A stretch of DNA of 64,000 nt from Pilosibacter fragilis (GCF_032490495.1 NZ_JAVYJB010000015.1:11421-75420); one strand, 5' to 3'. Counted from the first letter of the stretch, positions 17,077-25,611 are shown. The notes: generated by a model not told the origin, from the sequence alone. Program-made: numbers and translations.

Positions 17077-18378
17077 ATGAATATAGCCCAGGAAATTTAT
17101 GAATCTATCCAGGAATTATATCAGGAGATCATCAAAGTTGACCTGAAGACGGGAAAAGCGACAATCCTCCACAGCATCACGGATCCTTCAGACCGCGGAA
17201 AAGAATGTATCTGGGACAGCCAGTTAGAGAAATACATGAAAAATAAGATCCAACCGTCGGATCACGAGAGGATGAGAGACAACTTTTGCCTGCGGCATCT
17301 GAGAAATGAATGCGAAAAGGGCAAAGGTCTGTTCTCCAACAACTTTTCGACGATGAACGGGAAACTGCCGGATAACCATGTTACGGTGCTGGCGTTCGCG
17401 CCGGGAAACGACAGTCAGGAAAAGGTTTATATCCTGCTGCGCAAGGCCGGACAGGAATACTTTATGTGGTCCATCGCGAATCAGTATGTATCATCGACCT
17501 GCGATTATTTTATTTATCTGGACGCGAAGCATAACAGCTACCAGATGTTCAGCAGCCGGGCGGGAACCCCGCTTCCTCCGGTGATATGCAATGATTACGA
17601 AGGATCCAAGATCGAATACGTGAGGAAATATGTGGTGGAGGAAGATCAGGAGATGGTGATGCGTGAGATGCAGATATCCCGGATCCAGGAGGTCCTGGAA
17701 CACAACGAGGTCCACAGCTTCACCTGCGGGATTATGGAGCACGGAGGCTACAAGAGAAAGCGCCTGGACTACCGCTATTACGATAAAGAATGCCAGATGA
17801 TCCTGTTCTCCAGGACAGACGTGACGAACGTCTATCTCGAGGAGCAGAAGAAGAGCCAGAGGATGGAGGAGCTGCTCTTAAAAGCCCAGACAGACCCACT
17901 CACGAAGATCTGCAACTTCCAGGCGACCTTTGACGCCATCAGCGAGAAGCTGACGGATACGGATGACAATTACGCGTTCTGCTTCGTGGATCTCGACAAT
18001 TTCAAACAGATCAACGATACCATGGGTCATCTGGCCGGGGATGAGGTCCTTCGCCAGGTGGCGGACGTTTTAAAGGACGTGGCGGGCCCGGAGAATCTCG
18101 TGGGCCGTGTCGGCGGGGACGAGTTTGTCGTATTTGTAAAGACGGAGCAGGACCGCGCCAGGGAGACCGCGGAAAAGATCCTCGCGGGGATCCAGAACAT
18201 TACCGTAGAAGGAAGAAACAGTACAAGGATCTCCGGCAGTGTCGGGATCGCCATTGCGCCGCGGGACGGCAGAGACTATTACGCCCTCTTAAAACGGGCG
18301 GATGCCTGTCTCTACCAGGCAAAATCAGAAGGAAAAGATCGCTGGTACGGCGAGAAGGAAGGACAGGAGAATATATAA
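17077..18378 (+). CDS. Diguanylate cyclase (GGDEF) with N-terminal sensor region
   Basis: The 433-residue protein has an uncharacterised N-terminal region (about 1-260) with PAS-like stretches, then a GGDEF domain. The active site reads VGRVGGDEFVVFV, and DPLTKICN and DLDNFKQINDTMGH precede it, so c-di-GMP synthesis is expected. No membrane helix is visible, so sensing would be cytoplasmic. The ribosome-binding region contains a run of nine G (17061-17069), just 7 bases before the ATG. A strong terminator follows. Confidence 0.88.
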   Translation: MNIAQEIYESIQELYQEIIKVDLKTGKATILHSITDPSDRGKECIWDSQLEKYMKNKIQPSDHERMRDNFCLRHLRNECEKGKGLFSNNFSTMNGKLPDNHVTVLAFAPGNDSQEKVYILLRKAGQEYFMWSIANQYVSSTCDYFIYLDAKHNSYQMFSSRAGTPLPPVICNDYEGSKIEYVRKYVVEEDQEMVMREMQISRIQEVLEHNEVHSFTCGIMEHGGYKRKRLDYRYYDKECQMILFSRTDVTNVYLEEQKKSQRMEELLLKAQTDPLTKICNFQATFDAISEKLTDTDDNYAFCFVDLDNFKQINDTMGHLAGDEVLRQVADVLKDVAGPENLVGRVGGDEFVVFVKTEQDRARETAEKILAGIQNITVEGRNSTRISGSVGIAIAPRDGRDYYALLKRADACLYQAKSEGKDRWYGEKEGQENI

Positions 18379-18381
18379 AGA

Positions 18382-18423
18382 AACGCCCCAGGGCAGCCGG
18401 GAAAGCTGCTCTGGGGCGTTTTT
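18382..18423. terminator. Strong bidirectional terminator
   Basis: A 16-bp stem (AACGCCCCAGGGCAGC with its near-perfect complement) is followed by TTTTT on the plus strand and by AAA complement on the other. It separates the GGDEF gene from the convergent decayed gene. Confidence 0.8.
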
Positions 18424-18431
18424 GCGGTGCG

Positions 18432-19290
18432 TTACAGATCATACCGCATCCGGAAGCGTTCCAGAAGCGTCAGATTCTTACGGCTGGACCGGATCATCGT
18501 CAGGAACCGGTATAGGAGCCGCAGCTCATATTCCTTCAGCTCCTCACCACCGTAATAGTATTTCTCCATCAGCTCATTCACACGGGTGTAAAGTCCCGGC
18601 TCGTAATCCAGAAGGATCCTGGAGAGCCGCGCTTCCGTCTCGCCGCAGTTCCAGAATGCCTAAAAGCCGCCGCTCCGTGATCAGATGGCGGAATTCCAGG
18701 AGGACGATGCCGATTCCCTTGAAAAGGAGAACGACCAGCAGGATGCCCCACAGGATGTTTACGGCGGTCTTTAACTGGTCGATGACCTCGGAGTCCGGAC
18801 GTTTTCCGGCGTGCAGGGAATCCGGGGCATCCACTTCCTCGCCGCTGTCCTCCAGAGCCGCTGTCCTCTGGATATCACCGGGAACCTGTGCCATCTGTAA
18901 GAGCGCGTAGGTATCATAATAGAATCCGGGTGTCACATCCACCGGGATCCAGCCCATGCCGTCCATGTAGACCTCTACCCACGCGTGGGCATCGGAGAAG
19001 GTGAGCTGTACATCCCTGCCGCCCGCGGCCTCGATAGCGCGGCTGCTTAAAAAGTAACCTTCCGCGTAACGCGCCGGGATATCGCAAGGACATCAAGTCC
19101 CTCCGGCGCGGAAGACAGCCGCTGCAGAAAAGCGGCATAGCAGTTATTATCATGGGTCGGATCCCAGCCTGCGGAGGCAGAGACGGTAAGCCCGTCCGGG
19201 ACAGGAACACGGTCCAACGGATAAAAGACATAACGCCCCGGTCCTGCCGGAGTAAACCAGTTCCCAAGCGGTTCGCCGCCTTCAGCCAGG
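18432..19290 (-). pseudogene. Transglutaminase-like protein remnant (5'-truncated, frameshifted)
   Basis: Read on the minus strand in several frames, this gives a transglutaminase-like core: WFTPAGPGRYVFYPLD, then SAGWDPTHDNNCYAAFLQRLS, then AHAWVEVYMDGMGWIPVDVTPGF holding the family His and Asp. A membrane helix (ILWGILLVVLLFKGIGIVLL) and a C-terminus ending LLERFRMRYDL follow. The part that should hold the catalytic cysteine is lost in a deletion and frame change near 19080, and another frame change lies near 18615. The N-terminal half is absent, because the frame joins directly to a histidine kinase fragment. Confidence 0.7.
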
Positions 19291-20210
19291 GAAGATGGAA
19301 TTCAGGGTATCGGGGCTGCCCCATTCATCCTTGTGATCAAGATAATACTGCTGCATCTGATTAAAAAAGCAGATGCCATCCCCGGCCTTTTCCTCAATTG
19401 TCTTCTTAAACAGGTTCCAGATCTGGTCTGCCAGGTGGTAGAGGTCGAATGGCTTATTTTCAAGCTCGATCTTACCGACCTCAATCCGGGACATATCGAG
19501 AACTTCGTTGATAACGGTCAGAAGGAACTCGGAAAGCTGCTCTGCCTTCACGATATAGTCCTCGGTGCTGTGCCCGTGAAGCTGGCGGTGCGCCAGGTTC
19601 AGCATACCGATAATTCCGTTTAACGGAGTACGGATCTCATGGGACATCTCTGAGAGGTAAGCGGATTTCGACTGGCTTACGTTCTCGGCGGCCTCGAGAT
19701 CTGCCCGCATCTCATCAAGCTGTCTCTTTTCCTCCGTGATATCCCGGAAGTGGAACAGGTCTATCCCGTCTTTCCTTGTCACAGAAAGGCGGTAGCAGGC
19801 ATCCATCCCGAGCGGTTCGATATCCATCAGGATCGGATGTTTTCCGTCCCACGCGTTATATTCTTTCCGAAGCCGCTTTGCCTGTTCCTCAGGAAGCTTC
19901 GGGGCAAGGCAGAGAACGTCGTTCTTAAAATGTTCCTTCGTAAGACCGAACTGCCGTTCAAAATCCTTTGTCACATAGAGTGGAAAAAGGTCCGAAGGGC
20001 GGAGAAGAAAACAGGGGTCATCCACGAGGTCAAACCCGTTAAGACTCCCCTTGTCGTCAAGACTTGTTAAAATTTAACCTGCGCCAGGACAGACGCAGAT
20101 GAAGAAAAACGATCAGCAGGCACGCCGCGACCAGCAATTCTGCAAAAAAACAGAAATATCAATACCTTGTGTTCCCCCAGCCACGCGAGCTGAAACGCAA
20201 TCTTTTCCAT
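19282..20210 (-). pseudogene. Sensor histidine kinase remnant (PAS-HisKA, no ATPase domain)
   Basis: The N-terminal membrane helix starts at the ATG at 20210 (MEKIAFQLAWLGEHKVLIFLFF). The frame breaks at a T7 run and stops. A second open stretch (to 19282) contains a PAS-like region (FERQFGLTKEHF to DITEEKR), a coiled linker, and the HisKA phospho-site SEMSHEIRTPLNGIIGM. It ends soon after LFKKTIEEKAG, before the HATPase and receiver domains expected for a hybrid kinase. A deletion has fused it to the transglutaminase remnant. The HPt gene directly upstream was probably its phosphotransfer partner. Confidence 0.75.
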
Positions 20211-20264
20211 ATTCTATCCCCAATGTAAATTTGTAGCCGGTTACTTCCGATCCGCCGTCATTGC

Positions 20265-20624
20265 CTACTGCGGATCGAGCTTTTCAATCGCCTGGATCGT
20301 GCGGTCATATTCCTCATGGACGCGTGCGAAAAGTGATTTGCTCTCATCGTCCAGAGTATTGTTTCCGCGGAGCTTTTCGGTCAGATCGGAGCTGGCATCA
20401 AATAAAGCAGTAAATCCGAGGTTCAGGCAGATCCCCTTCAAAGTGTGGGATGCGCGGAACGCCTCCGCGCCGTCACCGCTCTCAATCGCGGCCTGCAGCT
20501 GCCCAAAACTCGGATCATTTAAAAATTTCAACGCGAACTTCCTGACAAGACTCTCCGAAACGAGTCTCCCGGTAACTCCCTCATAATCGCCGCACATCAT
20601 TTCGTAGCATTCTCTTAATGTCAT
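20265..20624 (-). CDS. HPt (histidine phosphotransfer) domain protein
   Basis: A 119-residue stand-alone HPt protein. The phosphorylatable histidine is in AFRASHTLKGICLNLGF near residues 57-73. The ATG at 20624 follows a GGGG-containing ribosome site. The partner kinase gene immediately downstream is decayed, so this may be an orphan, possibly serving the receiver domain of the nearby GGDEF-REC-HD-GYP protein. It has its own promoter. Confidence 0.85.
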   Translation of the reverse strand: MTLRECYEMMCGDYEGVTGRLVSESLVRKFALKFLNDPSFGQLQAAIESGDGAEAFRASHTLKGICLNLGFTALFDASSDLTEKLRGNNTLDDESKSLFARVHEEYDRTIQAIEKLDPQ

Positions 20625-20681
20625 ATGTATGGTCCCCTTTTGCAAGTGTGTTGTTTCATATATTTATATATAGATGGTTTT

Positions 20682-20710
20682 ATTATAACTTTCAAAGGAT
20701 AAAACTTCAA
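20682..20710 (-). promoter_or_regulatory. Promoter of the HPt gene
   Basis: On the minus strand TTGAAG (20710-20705) and TATAAT (20687-20682) are 17 bases apart. The insertion sequence to the right begins only 18 bases upstream of the -35 box, so the insertion spared the core promoter. Confidence 0.75.
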
Positions 20711-20897
20711 CCGGATAATGGGGGGATCAGGGTTGTTTCATGAAGACCATGTGCCAACGATTCCTGCTTTCAGCAGTCTCGATCATGCTACATACACCGC
20801 TGAAGTGCATTGGTATACTTGCTTACTCTGAAAAAAAGTGCAAATTATCCCTATCTCCTTTACAGTACCTTTTTTCAGAGGTATTCTTTATACATAG

Positions 20898-21982
20898 TCA
20901 ATACAGACCGGCTATGCCTTTAAACACATACTGTTCCCGCAAATCTGCATTGTCACAAAAACAGTCCATCATCTCTGTCATTATATTTGTGATACCTGTC
21001 TCGTGCATTGCCAGGCGCAGGATGTTATATGCATATTTTCTGATGAGCGCCAGATTATTTCGGGATTTTTTGGCAGGTGAGCGATCTTCCCTGAATGTGT
21101 TGTCCAACACATGATGGAGCCGGTTCTCTATTGACCAGTGCATTCTTTTTATGCTGCCCAGTTCCTCTGCGGTAAGAATAAGGTCTGATATCAGTGCGGT
21201 ACACGGAATATCCTTTCCGGCCCCTTCTTCCGCATTACAGGTTCTGGAATTTCGCCTTTTTTCTTTTTAGCAGCTTCCGCTTCCAGTTTGTCCATGAACG
21301 TATGGATCTCCTCATAAGCCTCTGGTTGGTTTTTCTTTACGGTAAGCACAAAATGTCCTTCCTGTTCATGGATCTGTTCCATGATTGCGGTCTGCGTTCC
21401 AATCGCATCAATCGTTATGATACTTCCACTGATATCCAGAAGATTCAATAATTCAGGAATCATCGCAATCTCATTCGTCTTTGAATCTACAGGAAGCTGT
21501 GCAGGCAGCAATCCCCGGACAGTTTCCACTACATTCAAAATCATTGGAGTTGCCGCACATTTTGTCTTTTCCGTTGCGCCGCAGAGTGCTTTCCCGTCAA
21601 TCGCAAGATGGGTATTCTTCGAGTCCACGATCTCTCCAATCCATTCCATAAAAGCACACAAGGCTAATTCCTCATCAATTCCGCTCAGCATCCGACTAAT
21701 CGTGGAAGGCGAGGCGATCCCGTATTTCAATTCCATATGTTTCCGCAGCCATTCCAGGTTGTTCTTGCACCAGTTAAGACTCCTGCGGATCGTTGTCCTG
21801 CCACAAAGAAATCCGATTGTGACACATACCAGCATTTCTGCCAGATCGTGTCTTTTCTCTCTGTCGCATCGATAATCCGGGATCTGCCTGAAATAATGAA
21901 TCAGTTTTTCTGTCAGAAATGGTTTTTCAGCACATTTCCAGAGCCACCTGTATTTTCTCCAGAAGTTCCTGCTGTTCCTCAT
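20898..21982 (-). pseudogene. ISAs1-family DDE transposase, frameshifted
   Basis: The first part (21982-21191) has the N-terminal region ending QIPDYRCDREKRHDLAEMLV, then HLAIDGKALCGA with the first catalytic Asp and IITIDAIGTQ with the second. The frame ends prematurely at RIFRVPH. The C-terminal part (to 20898) continues in another frame with IKRMHWSIENRLHHVLDNTF and the family's ED. Between them the usual stretch of about 60-70 residues is missing, so a deletion is likely. The true start may be inside the tail of the overlapping upstream ORF. Confidence 0.8.
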
Positions 21983-22478
21983 TCACTTTTGAAATGATTT
22001 CCGTTTTATCCAGACATACTAAATAGATGGTCTCTAACTTGCGCAGTTCTTCCAGACCCACGCCCCATTTTTTATATATTCTGCGGGACAGGGACGATAT
22101 TTGAGCTGCAAACTGATAACGAAAATCTGATTCGTTTTTCATCGTTCGTTTTTTCTGGATATAAGAAGTTGGAGATTGCCTTAAAAGAATAATGGAGAGC
22201 ACATCTTCCCAATCATCCCCTAAGGGTTTTTTCCAGTCATCCGGGCACAATTCCCAGACAGCTTTTGAAAACCCGTATTCCCATACTTCTGCATCTGTTA
22301 AAGATACCTTCCTTTTGTTGCTTTGTATTACCCCCTCCGGAGTAATAATGCCGATATAAGTATCGACTGGCTGCGGATATTTTTTTCCTTTTACACGCCG
22401 GGATGTTCTTTTATAAAGATAATAAGAATCCCCCTTTTTTTCACGGTAGTCCCTTTTACGCGATGTTTTTGAACCCAT
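21927..22478 (-). CDS. Accessory ORF of the insertion sequence, unknown function
   Basis: A 183-residue basic protein starting MGSKTSRKRDYREKKGDSYY lies inside the element, upstream of and overlapping the transposase by about 55 bases in another frame. The middle reads PVDTYIGIITPEGVIQS, and a helical C-terminus contains LEELRKLETIYLVCLDKTE. I do not recognise a named domain. The overlap suggests coupled or frameshift translation with the transposase, making it a possible DNA-binding or regulatory partner. It is intact. Confidence 0.6.
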   Translation of the reverse strand: MGSKTSRKRDYREKKGDSYYLYKRTSRRVKGKKYPQPVDTYIGIITPEGVIQSNKRKVSLTDAEVWEYGFSKAVWELCPDDWKKPLGDDWEDVLSIILLRQSPTSYIQKKRTMKNESDFRYQFAAQISSLSRRIYKKWGVGLEELRKLETIYLVCLDKTEIISKVNEEQQELLEKIQVALEMC

Positions 22479-22758
22479 TCCGGATATTTTTTCTCAGTTA
22501 CTGGCATAATGCCCTCCCTTCCGTATAGATATAGCATACCTATACTGTATAGACGTTATACCTCTACTTGAACAAAAAGTCGAGGGTTATACACGCTTAT
22601 GTATAGCATGTATAACCCTCGATGAAATCTGACCTTTTTAGACTTTTAAAATATCTTCATGAAACAACCCTGTGGGGGGATTTCCAAGAATATCCGGCAA
22701 AAGATTACTATACACGGTTCCTGAATTGAAACATCAGCCAAAACTCACAAATCACAGA

Positions 22759-23395
22759 TCAGAGGAACACGGAGGCGAAAAAACATTGGTCCGCATACCG
22801 GAACGTGACGACCCCGTGATAATGTTCCGCGATCGAGCGGACCGAGGCGGTTCCGGTTCCAAACCCGTCATGCTTCGTCGAGAGAAAACGTCCGTTTTCC
22901 TCCACCGGGGCGGAGGAGCAGGAATTATCGACCGTCAGGGCAAGGTGGCTGTTCTCCTCCTTCGCGCGGAGCCGGATAAACGGGTTGCTGCCGGTATATT
23001 CCCGGCAGGCATCTAGGGCATTTTCGAGAAGATTCCCGAGGACCGAGCAGAACTCTGCCTCATTCATGGAAAGCTTCTGCGGGACTGCCATGCTGACGGA
23101 AATATCGACACCGGATTTCCTCGCCTCATCGACATAATAGTTGACCATCGTATTTACCGCGTAATTCTCGCACCAGGTACAGAACGTATCCGGCGGGAGC
23201 ATCTGACGGTACTGTGCAATGTACGCCTTCAGCTCCTCCGTCTTCCCGCTGTTTAAATAGTGGTCGATCACATTCAGGTGCTGGCGGAGATCATGTCTCG
23301 CCTGTCGGACGCTCTCGATGTGACGGCTTAACTGCTGGTACTGTGCCTTCTGCATTGCAAGAAGCGTCTCCTGGTGGGCGGCCCGCTCCTTTATG
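22759..23395 (-). pseudogene. GHKL sensor histidine kinase fragment (N-terminus missing)
   Basis: The frame encodes the cytoplasmic half of an AgrC/VirS-type kinase. It has a coiled-coil and phospho-acceptor region SVRQARHDLRQHLNVIDHYL, the N box NLLENALDACREY, and the G box DGFGTGTASVRSIAEHYHG. The usual multi-pass N-terminal sensor is absent: upstream the frame runs into the 5' end of the opposite-strand pilin-like gene, with no start near the conserved part. I call it a 5'-truncated remnant. The insertion sequence ends 78 bases from its 3' end. Confidence 0.7.
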
Positions 23396-23413
23396 GAAAG
23401 GGGGTGTGGCGAT

Positions 23414-24238
23414 ATGGAAAAACAGATGAGTATGAAGAAAAGCAGACGATTACCTGGAATGATATTTCTTCTTGCATTGCTGATGACGATCATGATTCCG
23501 TTTGCGGCATTTGCGGAAGAGTTCAGCTGTACTGTAAACCTTCCGGTGAAGGTACAGATAGATGGAAAGAACCCGCCGTCACTGGACTATAAGTTCAAGA
23601 TCGAGGCGGAAAACAATGCGCCGCTTCCGGAGGTGACTGAGGTCACCGTGAATGCTGCAGAAACCGGAACAGTGGAATTCGGCCCGATCACTTACAAGCG
23701 CCCGGGCAACTACATCTACCGCATTACGCAGATTACGGATAATCGGTTGAATCTCACTTATGACAGCCGTACCTATGCTGTGACGGTTCAGATTTTAAGA
23801 AGCGAGGACAATACGCTTCATGCGGAGATCGTTGCCAGCACAGGAAGCGCAGACGGCAGCAAGGCCAGCGAGATCGTATTTGCGAACAAATATAGCAGAC
23901 CGAGCTCCGGCGGAAGCGGCAGTGATGACAATTATGATCCGAGTCCTAGACCACCGCGTAAACCAGACGGTAACTCTAACGGCTCTCCGACACCGGTCAA
24001 CGCGCCGAGCGCTGTTTCACCGGCTGAGAACACAAAGATTACTCCGCCAAACCCGGAATTCCCGGAGGCAAGTTCTGTAGCTGACGCACAGAACACAAGA
24101 AAACTCTCTGCCGGAAACCCGGCAACCGGTGACACCACGCACAGAGTCCTCTGGATCATGTTGAGCGTTGGTTCCGGTGTTCTTCTCCTCGCATTGATCC
24201 TGTGGAAACGCAGATCGGACGGGGCGGAAGAGAAGTAA
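23414..24238 (+). CDS. Surface protein with FctA-type pilin isopeptide domain and sorting signal
   Basis: The 274-residue protein has a long signal peptide (about 1-34, ending PFAAFA), then a Spy0128/FctA-like isopeptide pilin domain (about 36-165) with YKFKIEAENN, GPITYKRPGNYIYRI and YDSRTYAVTV. A Ser/Pro/Asn-rich linker (about 168-235) leads to a NPATGD sorting-type motif, a membrane helix and a KRRSDGAEEK tail. Sortase anchoring to peptidoglycan is expected. No sortase or other pilin genes are nearby, so it may be a lone surface protein. GGGGGTG precedes the start. Confidence 0.82.
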   Translation: MEKQMSMKKSRRLPGMIFLLALLMTIMIPFAAFAEEFSCTVNLPVKVQIDGKNPPSLDYKFKIEAENNAPLPEVTEVTVNAAETGTVEFGPITYKRPGNYIYRITQITDNRLNLTYDSRTYAVTVQILRSEDNTLHAEIVASTGSADGSKASEIVFANKYSRPSSGGSGSDDNYDPSPRPPRKPDGNSNGSPTPVNAPSAVSPAENTKITPPNPEFPEASSVADAQNTRKLSAGNPATGDTTHRVLWIMLSVGSGVLLLALILWKRRSDGAEEK

Positions 24239-24258
24239 ATTTCAGATCAGAACAGATG

Positions 24259-24302
24259 GCTTCCACCGTGCGGGAGAGATCCTGCAGGGTGGGAGCTTTT
24301 TT
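24259..24302 (+). terminator. Terminator after the pilin-like gene
   Basis: A stem of nine outer pairs (GCTTCCACC with GGTGGGAGC) plus an inner GGGA/TCCT stem is followed by TTTTTT. Confidence 0.75.
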
Positions 24303-24326
24303 GTGGATGTTTTTTCATGTCAGATA

Positions 24327-24354
24327 TTGACAAAATGGCGACATATGGTAAAAT
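24327..24354 (+). promoter_or_regulatory. Promoter of the riboswitch/CAP transcript
   Basis: A consensus -35 TTGACA (24327-24332) lies 16 bases before TAAAAT (24349-24354). It drives the long structured leader ahead of the CAP gene. Confidence 0.7.
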
Positions 24355-24386
24355 GATAGCCAGTTGCGACTTACGATGATTCATCA

Positions 24387-24426
24387 AGAGTGTTGTTTTG
24401 CTATACAAAAACAACACTCTTTTATT
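24387..24426 (+). terminator. First leader terminator
   Basis: A perfect 13-bp stem (24387-24399 with 24408-24420) is followed by TTTATTTTT. It lies only about 30 bases after the predicted transcription start. The bases before it (GTAAAATGATAGCCAGTTGCGA) closely resemble the 3' end of the riboswitch further on, so it may be the terminator of a truncated second riboswitch copy. Confidence 0.65.
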
Positions 24427-24514
24427 TTTACCCGAGGCCTCAGGAAACCTCTTGAACTGCCTCTTAAAATTACAAACCGAAAATTAAAAAGAATCCTTGA
24501 AGAGGATTGTAAAA

Positions 24515-24592
24515 AATTCATAAACCGGCAAAGCAGTCGAAAGGCTGTGACGCAAAGCTATAGGGCCTGTAAAATGGCAGCCAGTTGCACTT
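24515..24592 (+). ncRNA. Cyclic di-GMP-I (GEMM) riboswitch
   Basis: The sequence contains the GEMM-I hallmarks in order: ACCGGCAAAGC, the tetraloop stem CAGTCGAAAGGCTG, the linker TGACGCAAAGC, then TATAGGGCCTGTAAAATGGCAGCC as the receptor side of the second stem. This RNA class binds c-di-GMP. It is directly followed by a terminator stem and the CAP gene, so it should control transcription of that gene. GGDEF and HD-GYP genes 6-10 kb upstream could supply the ligand. Confidence 0.88.
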
Positions 24593-24594
24593 TG

Positions 24595-24645
24595 AAGAGT
24601 ATTGTAAAATGCGCTTTAGGTGCCTTTACAATACTCTTCTTGTTT
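24595..24645 (+). terminator. Riboswitch-controlled terminator
   Basis: A perfect 14-bp stem (AAGAGTATTGTAAA at 24595-24608 with 24625-24638) is followed by CTTGTTTGGATTTTTTT. A near copy of the 5' strand lies before the riboswitch (24500-24513, one mismatch) and can pair with the same 3' strand, giving a competing antiterminator helix. Confidence 0.8.
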
Positions 24646-24679
24646 GGATTTTTTTCATGAATCAATGAGGATTTTTTTT

Positions 24680-25057
24680 ATGAAAAAAGGTATCGTTTTA
24701 AAGCTTGCAATGTTTGTTGCAGCTTTTGCAATCAGCACATTTGCTCCGTCTATGACCGCAGCAGCAGCTTCCTATGATGATGAGTTCGTAGCTCTGATCA
24801 ACCAGAAGCGTGCAGCAAATGGTCTTCAGCCGGTTTCTTTAAATAGCACTCTTGACAATGCAGCAGAGACAAGAGCAGAAGTGCTCACAGAGAAGTTTTC
24901 CTACAAGCGTCCGGATGGCCGCCGCGAATTCACAGTTCTCGATGACAACAATATCGCAGATAATTTTGTTGGTGAGTGCTACAGCGCAGGTCAGGCAACA
25001 CCGAAGGAAGCTCTTGATAACATGATGCAGTATGACTTCTTCGAGAAGAAGTCATGA
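24680..25057 (+). CDS. Secreted CAP-domain protein, first half (frameshifted)
   Basis: A 125-residue frame with a signal peptide (about 1-29, ending TAAAA) and a CAP/SCP-like domain: FVALINQKRAANGLQPVSLN, then KRPDGRREFTVLDDNN and ATPKEALDNMMQYDFFEKK. It stops at a TGA that overlaps the ATG of the next frame. The next frame begins with exactly the residues expected to complete this CAP domain. I therefore read the two as one ancestral double-CAP gene with a single-base deletion near 25050. The start follows an ATGAGG site, downstream of the c-di-GMP riboswitch. Confidence 0.75.
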   Translation: MKKGIVLKLAMFVAAFAISTFAPSMTAAAASYDDEFVALINQKRAANGLQPVSLNSTLDNAAETRAEVLTEKFSYKRPDGRREFTVLDDNNIADNFVGECYSAGQATPKEALDNMMQYDFFEKKS

Positions 25058-25539
25058 GCGAAGACGCTAAGACAGTTGGCGTTGGTCACTACAACGGTGG
25101 TGAGTATGGCGATTACTGGGACGTTCTTTTTACAGCCCCGGCAGCAACAGATAGAGCAGAATTCGCACAGGAAGTACTTGATCTCGTAAACGTACAGCGT
25201 GCCAACAACGGCCTTAGCCCAGTCGTTCTTGGTGATGAGAAATTAAACGCAGCTGCTCAGCAGCGTGCCGTTGAGATCGCAACCGTTACTTCCCATACAC
25301 GTCCAGATGGAACAAGCTGCTTTACAGTCCTCGATGACTTCAATGTAACGGATGAAGCTACAGGCGAGAACGCAGCATGGGGACAGGTAACTCCGGAAGA
25401 GGTCGTTAACGACTGGATGAATTCCGAAGGACACCGCGCAAACATTTTAAATCCAGACGCTCACAAGATGGGCTTTGGATACTACAGCGACAACAGCTCC
25501 GAGTGGGGCCGCCAGTGGATTCAGATCTTCACAGAGTAA
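25054..25539 (+). CDS. CAP-domain protein, second half (completes the frameshifted gene)
   Basis: The 161-residue frame starts by finishing the first CAP domain (MSEDAKTVGVGHYNGGEYGDYW) and continues into a complete second CAP domain. That domain has LVNVQRANNGLSPVVL, TSHTRPDGTSCFTVLDDF, the GENAAWG and SEGHRANILNPDAHKMGFGY signatures, and ends WIQIFTE. It has no signal peptide of its own, so alone it would not be exported. The ATGA overlap could permit reinitiation, or the gap may be a sequencing artefact. CAP proteins of Firmicutes are secreted; function here is unknown. Confidence 0.7.
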   Translation: MSEDAKTVGVGHYNGGEYGDYWDVLFTAPAATDRAEFAQEVLDLVNVQRANNGLSPVVLGDEKLNAAAQQRAVEIATVTSHTRPDGTSCFTVLDDFNVTDEATGENAAWGQVTPEEVVNDWMNSEGHRANILNPDAHKMGFGYYSDNSSEWGRQWIQIFTE

Positions 25540-25611
25540 TCTGTTTTAGATAAAAAAATTTCTTCTTCATACATTTATATTTAAATTTTCTGCCATCACC
25601 AGAAAAAACTC

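Larger units (their letters stand above)
20719..22681 (-). mobile_element. ISAs1-like insertion sequence with 9-bp target duplication
   Basis: The element proper spans 20728-22672 (1,945 bp). Its ends are perfect 18-bp inverted repeats: CAGGGTTGTTTCATGAAG at 20728-20745 and the reverse complement at 22655-22672. Both sides carry the direct repeat TGGGGGGAT (20719-20727 and 22673-22681), a 9-bp target duplication. It holds a transposase reading frame broken by a deletion/frameshift and an accessory ORF upstream. The intact ends and duplication show a recent insertion in evolutionary terms. Confidence 0.92.

Noticed and set aside
22540..22625. Repeated TATAC/GTATA and GAGGGTTATAC stretches suggestive of a CRISPR-like repeat
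   Set aside because: There are two inverted copies of a short sequence (TATACCTCTA and GGGTTATAC with CCCTCGA-type arms) inside the insertion sequence, with no regular spacers; more likely a promoter/terminator hairpin of the element.
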